A DNA stretch of 64,000 bases from positions 248,001 through 312,000 of the forward strand of contig WGMG01000002.1 of NCBI GenBank assembly GCA_016125185.1, given 5' to 3'. Under the pieces are notes generated by a model, which searched no databases, was not told where the DNA came from, and saw nothing but the letters and a program-made list of their open reading frames with translations. This document shows positions 41,487 to 49,966 of this stretch, piece by piece. A program made the position numbers and the translations under genes. The DNA comes from Armatimonadota bacterium. GTDB lineage: Bacteria > Armatimonadota > Fimbriimonadia > Fimbriimonadales > Fimbriimonadaceae. Numbering within the stretch: the first letter of the stretch is position 1; each line of letters starts with the position of its first letter.

Positions 41487-42554
41487 CTACGGCGCGACCG
41501 CAACCGAGCCAAACAGCCCGCTGGATTCGTCATTGGGACCAGCGGTAAAGAACAAGGTCGTCGTTGACCCCGCACTGGCCCCATTGCCAAACGACAGACC
41601 CCAAAGACCGTCGATCACGATGGGGTTTCCTCCCGCATCGTGCAAGGTCGCGATAAGATTCCCGGTGGTCGCATCGTAGGCGTTGATTTTGCCGTCGCCA
41701 AAGTTGCCGACCAAAAGAGCGTTCGATGCCGCTCCAAACGACGAAGGCGCCTTCGCCAAGCCCCACGGAGCATTGAGCGCTCCATTGCTGACCAGACGCT
41801 TGTTCAGCGTCCCGTCCTCGTTAAAGACATCGACATAGCCAAACCCTGCGCCTTTGACGTCATCCACCTTATTGGCGTCTTGCTTGGCGTAGCTGACGTA
41901 GATCAGACTGCCGATGGCCTGGATGCCGAACGGACCGTAACCGGCCGGGATGCTTGGATCGGTGAACGAATTCACCAGCGCGAACGATCCGTCGAAGACG
42001 TCCACCATTCCCGAATGGAAGTTGGTTGCATAGAGAGAGGTCCCCGACGAGGACATCGCCAAGCCCTTGTAGATCGCTCCCGTTCCCGATAGATCGTTGA
42101 CGGCCACGGCTGAAGTTCCAGAATTCCACGCAGAAAGAACGCCGTCCTCGGTCACAAAAATAAACCTGGTCGTGAGGACACCCGAAATCAGAAAGTTCGA
42201 CGTCGGATTGTAGACCTGACCTGTAACGGGCCCATTTGCAACACCAACTCCAGGCACATTGACGACAAGGGCGTTGACGGTTCCGTCCCCACTGTAGAGG
42301 GTCGTTTTTCCCGTACCGTTGTCGCTGATCCACCACGGACCGGTCGGGCTAGCCGCCATCCCCCACGCATTGACCAGGTTCGGGTCGGTATGGCTCGCCG
42401 GGCCGGCGGTGTCGGCAACGAGATTGGTCACGACGAACTGGTTCGCGCCGCCAACGGAAACGCTGGAGCCGCCACAGCCGCCCACCGCGATCGCGATGGC
42501 GGCAATGAAGATCGCCTGTGATCGGCGAAGGAAGTTCCGGGGCATGGTGTGCAT
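41487..42554 (-). CDS. TIGR03118-family secreted protein
   Basis: About 355 residues. The signal peptide ends AIAIAVGGCGGSS, a lipobox-like site. The family hallmarks are clear: LVADTAGPASHTDPNLVNAW, GPWWISDNGTGKTTLYSGDG, FIFVTEDGVLSAWN, KGLAMSSSGTSLYATNFHSG, GYGPFGIQAIG and VIDGLWGLSFGNG. It is a six- or seven-bladed propeller of unknown function, common in Acidobacteria, Planctomycetes and relatives. Two ATGs (42554, 42545) are possible starts; the AGGAG motif sits 2 bases from the first and 11 from the second. Confidence 0.85.
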   Translation of the reverse strand: MHTMPRNFLRRSQAIFIAAIAIAVGGCGGSSVSVGGANQFVVTNLVADTAGPASHTDPNLVNAWGMAASPTGPWWISDNGTGKTTLYSGDGTVNALVVNVPGVGVANGPVTGQVYNPTSNFLISGVLTTRFIFVTEDGVLSAWNSGTSAVAVNDLSGTGAIYKGLAMSSSGTSLYATNFHSGMVDVFDGSFALVNSFTDPSIPAGYGPFGIQAIGSLIYVSYAKQDANKVDDVKGAGFGYVDVFNEDGTLNKRLVSNGALNAPWGLAKAPSSFGAASNALLVGNFGDGKINAYDATTGNLIATLHDAGGNPIVIDGLWGLSFGNGASAGSTTTLFFTAGPNDESSGLFGSVAVAP

Positions 42555-42745
42555 AACTCCTAAGTCGTCGCGACAAGGGACAAAAGTTTGGCGTCGAGCG
42601 CCCAATTCTCAAATCAAGGACCATGGTCCCAATTTGCTGGCCGGAACTCATTCCAGGTTATCAACACCAAAGCCTTGGTTGGCACATAAATTGCCTCGAC
42701 AGGTATGGGCGAATCTGAACTCCAGGCTCGCCGGCGAGGCACCAC

Positions 42746-43288
42746 ATGAATCATTCACAAACTTTCCGAGCACTTACGATCGCGAGCTCAGTTCTTCTGG
42801 CCGTGGCCGCCAACGCGCAGTCCAGGAGTTCTTTCCAGATTCCAACCTCTCTGTCGGGCGTTAGCGTCGACCGTCTCAACAACACCGATTTCAATGTTTC
42901 GCTTGCGACTGGAGCAACCATCAATATCAGCGGCATGAGCGGTCAAATCACCGATATCTTCGGATTCTGGGCTCTCGACGACGACGACGATCTAACCGCC
43001 ACCGGCTCTCCAATGGATCCTTGGTCGTTCGACGCAAACTACTCTGGCACCGGCGGAATCGTGGGATTCAAAACGAACCCGAATACCGGTATCACGCAGG
43101 GCGGTTCGCAGACCTTCCACTTCGACAGCCTGTCGGGAAGCGTCGAAGGATACGGCGTCCACGTCCGAATCGATGGAAGCAACACCATCTACACGGCGGT
43201 CGTCAACCCCGTTCCCGAGCCTGCTTCACTAGCCGTCCTGGGCCTAGGCGCCTTAGGGCTCGTCCGACGACGACGACAAAAGGCTTAG
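42746..43288 (+). CDS. PEP-CTERM sorted exoprotein
   Basis: 180 residues. A signal peptide (RALTIASSVLLAVAANAQS) and a plain beta-rich middle (NISGMSGQITDIFGFWALDD) are followed by a C-terminal sorting tag: VPEPASLAVLGLGALGLVRRRR. The tag (VPEP, hydrophobic helix, Arg cluster) is recognised by an exosortase, which is not in this window. Extracellular, function unknown. A 28-base perfect palindrome follows 9 bases after the stop. Confidence 0.85.
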   Translation: MNHSQTFRALTIASSVLLAVAANAQSRSSFQIPTSLSGVSVDRLNNTDFNVSLATGATINISGMSGQITDIFGFWALDDDDDLTATGSPMDPWSFDANYSGTGGIVGFKTNPNTGITQGGSQTFHFDSLSGSVEGYGVHVRIDGSNTIYTAVVNPVPEPASLAVLGLGALGLVRRRRQKA

Positions 43289-43296
43289 GGCCAACA

Positions 43297-43324
43297 GTCG
43301 GGTGATCCGATCGGATCACCCGAC
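43297..43324 (+). terminator. Perfect 28-base palindrome after PEP-CTERM gene
   Basis: GTCGGGTGATCCGA followed immediately by its reverse complement. In RNA it would form a very stable hairpin. No T tract follows. It is probably a 3'-end or termination structure. Confidence 0.5.
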
Positions 43325-43419
43325 GACCTTCTCTTACGGCCTCACCCACCTCCTTTTGCCGCAGTTGGCGGCTTGAGACTCGTAGGTTATACTCGGGACT
43401 CGCAGGAAAGGAGACTTGA

Positions 43420-44754
43420 ATGGATCGTAGATTTGTTTTCGGCTTGATTGCCGCGTCGGCAACGACCGTCGCCGTTGTTGGAACAACCACCGCATGCGCC
43501 ATACCTGGGCACGCGTCCGCCGGACAAACACAGGGCGTGCGCACTGGTCAGGCCGCGCTCGACGACTGGACCGGCGATGCTCCGGGAGTTCGCCGCAAGA
43601 TCACCGTCGCCGACCTACCTGAACCCTACTCGACGCGAAGCGTCGATAATGGCCCCCATATGGTTCGCCGCCCCGAAGGCGCATGGCCGAAGGTCCCTGA
43701 AGGCTTCAAAGTCACCGAATACATGACGGGCCTCAACAATCCGCGCGAAATCGTCACCGCGCCCAACGGCGACCTCTTCATCGCCGAAAGCGGTCCGGGA
43801 CGAATCCGCATCCTACGTGGCCGGGGTACCGACGGGCGACCGACCACCAACGAGGTCTTTGCATCCGGCCTCCACCAGCCTTTCGGCATCGCTTTCTACC
43901 CTCCCGGGCCGAATCCACAGTACGTCTACATCGGCGACACCGACGCCGTCGTACGATACGCTTACCATAACGGCGATCTCCATGCCACAGGCGAAATGGA
44001 GCACATTGCCGACCTGCCCGGTGGCGGTCGCCTACGCGGCGGTGGTCACTGGAGCCGCGACGTGCGATTCCGCGCCGACGGCAAAAAGATGTACGTCTCT
44101 GTCGGCTCCCTCACCAACGATCACGAGGGCGGGCGAGGCGAAGAAACCCACCGTGCCGACATCCTCGAATTCGATCCCGACGGCAAGAACGAGCGCATTT
44201 ACGCCTACGGAATCCGGAACGCCGTCGGCCTGGGAATCCACCCCAAAACCCACGAACTCTGGTGTTCCATCAATGAACGCGACGGCCTCGGCGACGACCT
44301 CCCGCCCGATTACATCACGCGAGTGAAGGAAGGCGGCTTCTATGGGTGGCCATGGTTCTACATCGGAAACCACCAAGACCCGCGCCATCCCGGCGAGCAC
44401 CCCGAACTCAAGGATAAGGTGCTCGTGCCCGAGGTCCTCGTCGGCTCGCACCAAGCTTCCCTCTGCATGACTTTCTACACGGGATCCAGCTTCCCCAAGG
44501 AGTACGATCTTGAGCCGTTTGCCGCCGAGCACGGCTCGTGGAATCGTGCCAAGCGGGTGGGCTACAAAGTCATTCGCGTGGTCACCAAAGACGGCGCGCC
44601 CACCGGAGTCTTCGAAGACTTCATGACCGGCTTCGTGACCGAAGATGGAAACGTATGGGGCCGCCCAGTCGGCGTGGCCGTCGCTCCCGATGGTGCGATG
44701 ATGGTCTCCGACGACGGCTCTGGCACAATCTGGCGCATCCAACACGAGAAATAA
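43420..44754 (+). CDS. PQQ-dependent sugar dehydrogenase-like (sorbosone dehydrogenase type)
   Basis: 444 residues with a signal peptide (FGLIAASATTVAVVGTTTACA). The soluble glucose/sorbosone dehydrogenase propeller is seen in GLNNPREIVTAPNGDLFIAE, SGLHQPFGIAFYP, GGHWSRDVRFRADGKKMYVSVGS, YAYGIRNAVGLGIHP and AAEHGSWNRAKRVGYKVIRV. These periplasmic enzymes oxidise aldoses using PQQ. No PQQ biosynthesis gene lies in the window, so cofactor use is inferred from the family. Confidence 0.86.
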   Translation: MDRRFVFGLIAASATTVAVVGTTTACAIPGHASAGQTQGVRTGQAALDDWTGDAPGVRRKITVADLPEPYSTRSVDNGPHMVRRPEGAWPKVPEGFKVTEYMTGLNNPREIVTAPNGDLFIAESGPGRIRILRGRGTDGRPTTNEVFASGLHQPFGIAFYPPGPNPQYVYIGDTDAVVRYAYHNGDLHATGEMEHIADLPGGGRLRGGGHWSRDVRFRADGKKMYVSVGSLTNDHEGGRGEETHRADILEFDPDGKNERIYAYGIRNAVGLGIHPKTHELWCSINERDGLGDDLPPDYITRVKEGGFYGWPWFYIGNHQDPRHPGEHPELKDKVLVPEVLVGSHQASLCMTFYTGSSFPKEYDLEPFAAEHGSWNRAKRVGYKVIRVVTKDGAPTGVFEDFMTGFVTEDGNVWGRPVGVAVAPDGAMMVSDDGSGTIWRIQHEK

Positions 44755-44986
44755 CGGTTCGCAGATTCGAAAGTCATCTATAGACTGCTCGACAAACGAA
44801 GTCCAGCCCTTGCGTTTCGACCTCGGAGAGAGGGTCCGGCAGAGGAATGCCACAAAGGCATTCTTCTGTTGGATGCAGAGCCTAGACGATTGTCACCGCC
44901 CTTCCCAAATCTGCACCCGCGTGTCGTTCTTAAGTCCGACTCCATTCCGCCCCAAAGATCGGGCACACTAAAGGTAGGTGACCGCT

Positions 44987-45862
44987 ATGAGAATTCTCGT
45001 CGGAATCGACCTCGGGCGCGACTACGTGTCGACCCTCCACCTTGCCAACCGGCTTCGCTTTGAAGCTCCCAAGTACACCTTGGCCCATGTCGTCGACACC
45101 TCGATGGCCTTCGGAGGCTATAGCGTCATCTCAGAAGCGCCGATGGCGTACGACTACTATGCCCAAGCCAGCAAAATTGGCCAGGAGGCTGTCGACGAAG
45201 CCGAAAAGACCGCCAAGGGCCTCGGCTTGGATTGCGAGGGCAAACTCCTGACCGGAAGCGCCACCGCCCTGCTCACCAAAGTGGCCGACGACCTCAACGC
45301 CGACCTCATTTGCGTTCATTCCGAACGCAAGAGCGCACTCGGTTCCCTCTTCCTCGGTAGCGTCTGCCGAGGGGTAGCCATTGGAGCCCACCACTCGCTC
45401 CTGATCTCAAAAGGGGAGTTCGCAGCCGCAGGTGACCTCATCGCCGTCTTCGCCACCGACCATTCGGAGTATGCCAACCACGCTCTCGACCGTTTCCTCG
45501 AAATGAACCCGAAAGGCATCCGCCGCACCCACGTCCTGACCGCCCTGCACATTTCCTCCCTTGGCACCCACCCCGAACTCGCCGATCTCCACACCCAGAT
45601 TCAGCGCGATCTCTTGAGTGAAGCCGCCACCAAAACCGACGCCGTTGTCAATCGCCTCGCCGGCGCGGGCTACTCGGCCACCGGCGAGGTCGTCAACCTT
45701 ACCGTCAACGACGCCATCAGCCAGGTCATGGATCAAACCAAAGCCGACCTTCTCATCATCGGCGCACAGGGCCACGGATTTATGCATCGCGTCATGCTGG
45801 GCAGCACCTCGATGCACCAGATCGTCGCTGAGCCGTACTCAGTCCTGGTCATCCGACCGTAA
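44987..45862 (+). CDS. Universal stress protein, two UspA domains
   Basis: 291 residues. Domain 1 begins MRILVGIDLGRDYVSTLHLA and ends near LLISKG. Domain 2 begins LIAVFATDHSEYANHALDRF and ends with ADLLIIGAQGHGFMHRVMLGSTSMHQIV, the G-x2-G-x9-G(S/T) ATP-binding loop. Domain 1 has a similar but weaker loop (RKSALGSLFLGSVCRGV). Cytoplasmic ATP-binding stress protein. The ATG at 44987 has the ribosome site GGTAGGTG upstream, so the GTG at 44978 is not needed. Confidence 0.88.
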   Translation: MRILVGIDLGRDYVSTLHLANRLRFEAPKYTLAHVVDTSMAFGGYSVISEAPMAYDYYAQASKIGQEAVDEAEKTAKGLGLDCEGKLLTGSATALLTKVADDLNADLICVHSERKSALGSLFLGSVCRGVAIGAHHSLLISKGEFAAAGDLIAVFATDHSEYANHALDRFLEMNPKGIRRTHVLTALHISSLGTHPELADLHTQIQRDLLSEAATKTDAVVNRLAGAGYSATGEVVNLTVNDAISQVMDQTKADLLIIGAQGHGFMHRVMLGSTSMHQIVAEPYSVLVIRP

Positions 45863-45871
45863 ACCAAGATT

Positions 45872-46660
45872 CTATCCGTCCAAAGCCCGAGGAGAACGCC
45901 CAACCAGGGCCTCGAAATCGTTGGAAACCCCGCCAAAGCGTCCCTCGCGGATCGAGGCAAATAGCGTCGAAAAAGCTTCCGGCCAAGGGGCGTCCCAAAC
46001 CGTCCTTAACCAAGTCGTATATTCCTCGATGCCGCAATCACGAAAAACCGCCCCTGCCCATGCGGCGATCTCGCCAAACGTCATCGCCCGATCGCCGGTC
46101 AACTGAAAGGTCCTACCGCTAAACCCAGAGGGCTCGCGTGCCACAGCCGCCAAAGCCGCTGCGACATCGTCTCGATAAATCAGCGCAATGCGTGCGTCGC
46201 CCGCCGGAACCCAAAATTCCCCGGCCGCATTCGGAAGCGACTTCAGTACAAAGTCCGAATACAGACCGCTCCGCAGAACCACGAAAGTCATTCCCGACTC
46301 GCGTAGTCTTACTTCTGCCCGCCGATAGACCGGCGCGTAGTAGAACGGCGAACCTTCGTCCACGTCCACAATACTCAGGAACACAAAAGTCCGAATCGAA
46401 GATATACGGGCCGCCTCGATCACGTTCTCGCAGTGCCGCGCGATGTCCTCGGCGAACCCGTCGCTCGGAACGAAGATCAGCGTTCGAATACCTTCGAACG
46501 CCTTCACCAAAGAATCCAGATCGTCGTAATCGCCAACCCGAAACTGGATACCTGCCGGTGCCCGCGTTGGCTCCCGCACCAGGGCGACAACCTCATCGGG
46601 TACCAAGCTGCGCACCACTGCTCCGCCAACGTACCCCGAGGCTCCTGTCACCATCGTCAT
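45872..46660 (-). CDS. NmrA-like NAD(P)-binding protein (SDR atypical)
   Basis: 262 residues. The Rossmann fold begins MVTGASGYVGGAVVRSLV (GxxGxxG). VGDYDDLDSLVKAFEGIRTLIFV, the segment around FVFLSIVDVDEG and SGRTFQLTGDRAMTFGEIAAW follow, as in NmrA/QOR2-type proteins. The usual catalytic Tyr-x3-Lys is not obvious, so it may be a redox sensor or quinone reductase. Start: ATG 46660 or 46654. Confidence 0.82.
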   Translation of the reverse strand: MTMVTGASGYVGGAVVRSLVPDEVVALVREPTRAPAGIQFRVGDYDDLDSLVKAFEGIRTLIFVPSDGFAEDIARHCENVIEAARISSIRTFVFLSIVDVDEGSPFYYAPVYRRAEVRLRESGMTFVVLRSGLYSDFVLKSLPNAAGEFWVPAGDARIALIYRDDVAAALAAVAREPSGFSGRTFQLTGDRAMTFGEIAAWAGAVFRDCGIEEYTTWLRTVWDAPWPEAFSTLFASIREGRFGGVSNDFEALVGRSPRALDG

Positions 46661-46741
46661 CGCCTCAATCTTACCAACGCAAAGCCCGAACAATTACCGG
46701 CCATCAAGTCATCGACGAAAACCGATAACAACAAAGGGACC

Positions 46742-46963
46742 ATGACGATTTCGGCCGTTTCCTATCAGCCGGTGCGGAGTAATTCGCCTGCCAGTCTGGA
46801 CCCACAGGTCAAGGCCCTGGAGGCCAAGATGAAGGACTGGGCCGAGTGCCCAACTACCGATCCTCAAACCAAGAAGGCGATCGTTGGCCGCCTGCAAACC
46901 CAGCTCGACTCTCTCGCGTCGTCCATCGAGTCGCGCCATCAGAAGCTGGATATTTACGCCTGA
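46742..46963 (+). CDS. Small coiled-coil-like protein, unknown
   Basis: 73 residues. The first 15 are unstructured (SYQPVRSNSPASLD) and the rest is helical with heptad-like spacing (VKALEAKMKDW, KKAIVGRLQTQLDSLASSIE). An AAGGG ribosome site precedes the ATG, and a G/C-rich hairpin follows the stop. No family recognised. It is cytoplasmic and may be a small structural or adaptor protein. Confidence 0.55.
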   Translation: MTISAVSYQPVRSNSPASLDPQVKALEAKMKDWAECPTTDPQTKKAIVGRLQTQLDSLASSIESRHQKLDIYA

Positions 46964-46972
46964 AAGAAAGGA

Positions 46973-46995
46973 GCCCCCTTTTAGGAGATGGGGGC
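46973..46995 (+). terminator. Hairpin after the 73-residue ORF
   Basis: GCCCCC-ttttaggagat-GGGGGC, 10 bases after the stop. It is followed by CTGTTGGG without a T run. Confidence 0.4.
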
Positions 46996-47120
46996 CTGTT
47001 GGGAGTGTCAGAGGAGCTAAATCGTTTTTGTCGCGAAATGCGATTTCAGCAGCCTATGCTCTACAGACTGGCACTGCGACGACGCCGTTCCGAACGGGGA
47101 CTAAGGGCCCGACCGTCAAC

Positions 47121-48305
47121 CTACGCCGCCGACTGTGTCGGCTTGACGCAGAAATCCAGCCAACCGGCGACTTCGGGCTCCAAGAAGTGCTGCTCAATGA
47201 AGAGCCAATTCAGCTTCTCGATGATCCCGGTCCGATCGAGCGACGGATGATCGCACACAACGTCGGCGACGTGAACCGCCGCCATCACGACCGGGTCCAA
47301 GGTCGACTCCTCGATATTGTGGTGGCACGTAACCGCTTCGACGATCGGCATGGGAATACCCCATGTCGCCAGCAAGTGCCCGCCAAGTTCGGCATGGGTC
47401 ACTCCGAAGCACGTTCGCTCCACTTCGCAGAGGGTCTCTGCCTTTCCCGTCCGGTCCAGAGCAACGCGGTAAATCTGCCCGTTTGAACTCGCCGCCGCCA
47501 GCATGCCACAGTCACGCAACAGAGCCGCTGTCATTCCCATCGCCCGCAATGGATGGCCAACCAGGAACTGCGAAACCATCGCCGCTCCCTTAAACGCCTT
47601 ATCGCAGGTCGCGTCGATCAAGCGCGCAAATGGCTGGCTCTCCAACGTAACGCGGAAAACCTCGTTAGCCACCGCAAGCGCCTGGGCGCATTCGAAACCG
47701 ATAAACATCACCGCCTCCGCAATGCTATCCACATGCTTCGATCTCCCCATGACCGCCGAATTTGCAATCTGGAGAACCCGGGCCCCAAGTCCTGGGTCGT
47801 GCTCAATCAGAAGCCCAACCTCACGCATGTCGACCTCCTGACTCGCAGCGAGTTGTCGCAGCTTCAGAGCCGTCTTTGGCGCGCTGGGGACGCATCGCGC
47901 CGATCCAATCAGGCGGCGTACGATCTCATTTTCGATCCGGTCGTGCAAATCGACGGTTCGGTCCAGCAGGGCGATCAGGTCGCTCGGATTAAATGGTTTG
48001 TACAGAAACTGGTGAGTCACCGGAGCCATGCGCACGATGGATTCGCGGTCGGCCTGGCCGGTCAGCAGGAACCGAATAATGTGCGGATACCGCTCCTGAA
48101 TGTATCCGAGAAGCGTGACGCCATCCATTTGCGGCATCTGCATGTCGGACACAACAATGTCAAATTTCCCACGCGAAAGAATTTCCAACGCACCTTCGCC
48201 TGTTTGGGCGAAGGCCATGTTCCAGTCGGACGCTCGCCGATGCAAAGCGTCCCGGAGTCCTTCCAGGATATCAAGTTCGTCGTCTACGAAAAGAATCGAA
48301 ATCAT
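47121..48305 (-). CDS. Response regulator with HDOD output domain
   Basis: 394 residues. The receiver domain (1-120) has the acidic pair FVDDELD, the phosphorylatable Asp in IVVSDMQMPQMDG, the Thr in FLLTGQ and Lys in FLYKPF. The HDOD domain (about 135-330) has LRQLAASQEVDMREVGLLIE, DPGLGARVLQIANSA, HVDSIAEAVMFIGFECAQ and HAELGGHLLATWGIP, which lacks most HD-type metal ligands, as usual for HDOD. It is a cytoplasmic two-component output protein. The sensor kinase is not adjacent. It may act with the EAL-HDOD protein and chemoreceptor nearby. Confidence 0.92.
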   Translation of the reverse strand: MISILFVDDELDILEGLRDALHRRASDWNMAFAQTGEGALEILSRGKFDIVVSDMQMPQMDGVTLLGYIQERYPHIIRFLLTGQADRESIVRMAPVTHQFLYKPFNPSDLIALLDRTVDLHDRIENEIVRRLIGSARCVPSAPKTALKLRQLAASQEVDMREVGLLIEHDPGLGARVLQIANSAVMGRSKHVDSIAEAVMFIGFECAQALAVANEVFRVTLESQPFARLIDATCDKAFKGAAMVSQFLVGHPLRAMGMTAALLRDCGMLAAASSNGQIYRVALDRTGKAETLCEVERTCFGVTHAELGGHLLATWGIPMPIVEAVTCHHNIEESTLDPVVMAAVHVADVVCDHPSLDRTGIIEKLNWLFIEQHFLEPEVAGWLDFCVKPTQSAA

Positions 48306-48775
48306 AATAACCCGACCCGCGCCCGGCTACCCACCACCATCATCTCACTGATCCGGCGGCAGCCCTCGCAGTTCCGGGTCTTCCGCGTCGAGGCTTAGAA
48401 GACACGAAAGAACCCAATTAATAGTTTCATTGTTGGTGCTCCCAAAGCCGATCCTACAGATCAAATTAAACTATTTATCAGATACTACTAAGATTACGGG
48501 CAGACTCTATAAAATCCAATTCAGGGCTCTTGGGTGCAATAGGATTGGAGGACATCGTTTCACCTAATTTCTGTAGTAGCCGAAGGCTTCTTGGAAGTTT
48601 TAAAGAGTAAAGAGATTGCTGCACTCTGCACTACAGCCCTAGCAACGCGTGCTTTTGCGGAACGCCCATTGCACACCAAACCCAATCGTCCACAATCGTT
48701 CATTTATCAGACCAATCCCTGAGAATCGGTAAACGTTCTTCCAAAAATCTCATTTGTGAACCTGGGAGGGTCTAA
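48306..48775. other. AT-rich intergenic region without a recognised gene
   Basis: 470 bases. ATTTATCAGA occurs at 48473-48482 and 48702-48711. TATAAA and TTTAAAGAG boxes appear near 48509 and 48600. A clear ribosome site GGGAGGG (48763-48769) precedes the TTG at 48776. No ORF of note and no perfect hairpin were seen, so a long leader or distal promoter for the barrel/chemoreceptor pair is the simplest reading. Confidence 0.4.
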
Positions 48776-49951
48776 TTGATTTTCATTCCTGCGCTACCAC
48801 TGAAGCCTGAAACCAATCAACTAAAATTCAAAACGACCATCGAATACCGTGCGCGGTATGAGAGACGGACCGACGGCGATTTCAACGCTGCCGCCAACGA
48901 CAATAAGAGCTACCTTTATCAGCGTGTACGTCCAAGCCTCAGTTGGAAGTACGGCAAAACTTGGTCAGGCCTCTTGCAGTATCAGTACGCTCACCAATTA
49001 CAGTGGGCGCAGTCCGGCAACAATTCGACCGACAACAGCGACCTTTTCCAGGGCTATGTCACCAAGACGGACGGCGACAAGAAAGTGACCGTTGGCCGAC
49101 AGCGAATCAGTTTTGGTTCGACCCGGTTAATCGGTTCGCCCGATTGGGGCAACACCGGCAAGTCGTACGACGCCGTTCGCTACCAGTACAAGACCCTCGA
49201 TGTCGTCGTGGCCCGTTATGGCGCGGTGCAAAAGGCATCCAGTTCGGCTCGCTATGCAGCAGTCGGCATGGAGAATAAGCTCGGCACCACCGCCCTCATC
49301 TACAAGCACGACACCGCGACCGGCGGCCGCATCGACCACTACACGCTGGATCACGTTTACGAATCTAACCTAGGTAAAGCCAAGGCCGAAGCCGAAGGCG
49401 CTTACCAAGTTGGTCGAAATGCGGGCAAGGACCAGAATGCCTGGGCGGTTCACCTCAAGCTGAGCAACAAATTTGGCAAAAAGGACTCCGGCTACTTCGA
49501 GATCAACTCCGCCAGCGGCGGCTCGACCGCGACCACTAATCGAGGCTTCGATGTGCTCACCCCGTCCACCCACGGAGTCTATGGCCTGATGGATGTTCAA
49601 GGTTGGAAGAACATGAACCAGATTGCCATCGGCTTCAAGCACGATATCAATAAGTCGGTCGATCTTTCCTTCCGGGGCGCATCCAACGACCTGCGCGTTG
49701 TCAGCGACGGCTGGTATGGCACTTCCGGCTCGCTCAACAAGAGCGGCAGCACGTCTCTCATCGATGCAACCGGCTCTTCTGGCCGTCACGTCGGCGAAGA
49801 GTACGACCTCGAGTTCAACTTCAAGACCAAGCACAAGGACTCGATCAGCGCCGGACTCGCCATGTTCGCGCCGGGCACGTTCATCAAGAACGTCGCCGGC
49901 TCCAGTCGCAACCAGTATTGGGGCTATGTCCAATACTCGACCAAGTTTTAA
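48776..49951 (+). CDS. Outer-membrane porin-like beta-barrel (alginate-export type), no signal peptide seen
   Basis: 391 residues of alternating strand pattern: LKFKTTIEYRARYERRTDGD, SYLYQRVRPSLSWKYGKTWSG, KKVTVGRQRISFGSTRLIG, DHVYESNLGKAKAEAEGAYQ, ending WGYVQYSTKF with the terminal Phe of outer-membrane barrels. The start of the barrel is close to that of alginate-export-like porins. The TTG at 48776 has a good ribosome site, yet the N-terminus (MIFIPALPLKPETNQ) is not a usable signal peptide, and an upstream stop closes the frame. The 5' end may have been lost or miscalled. It is 15 bases upstream of the chemoreceptor gene. Confidence 0.65.
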   Translation: MIFIPALPLKPETNQLKFKTTIEYRARYERRTDGDFNAAANDNKSYLYQRVRPSLSWKYGKTWSGLLQYQYAHQLQWAQSGNNSTDNSDLFQGYVTKTDGDKKVTVGRQRISFGSTRLIGSPDWGNTGKSYDAVRYQYKTLDVVVARYGAVQKASSSARYAAVGMENKLGTTALIYKHDTATGGRIDHYTLDHVYESNLGKAKAEAEGAYQVGRNAGKDQNAWAVHLKLSNKFGKKDSGYFEINSASGGSTATTNRGFDVLTPSTHGVYGLMDVQGWKNMNQIAIGFKHDINKSVDLSFRGASNDLRVVSDGWYGTSGSLNKSGSTSLIDATGSSGRHVGEEYDLEFNFKTKHKDSISAGLAMFAPGTFIKNVAGSSRNQYWGYVQYSTKF

Positions 49952-49966
49952 GAGGAATTCCAAGCA

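Noticed and set aside
46138-46728. 196-codon plus-strand frame opposite the NmrA-like gene
   Set aside because: Arg/Pro/Ser-rich low-complexity antisense of a well-supported SDR-type gene.
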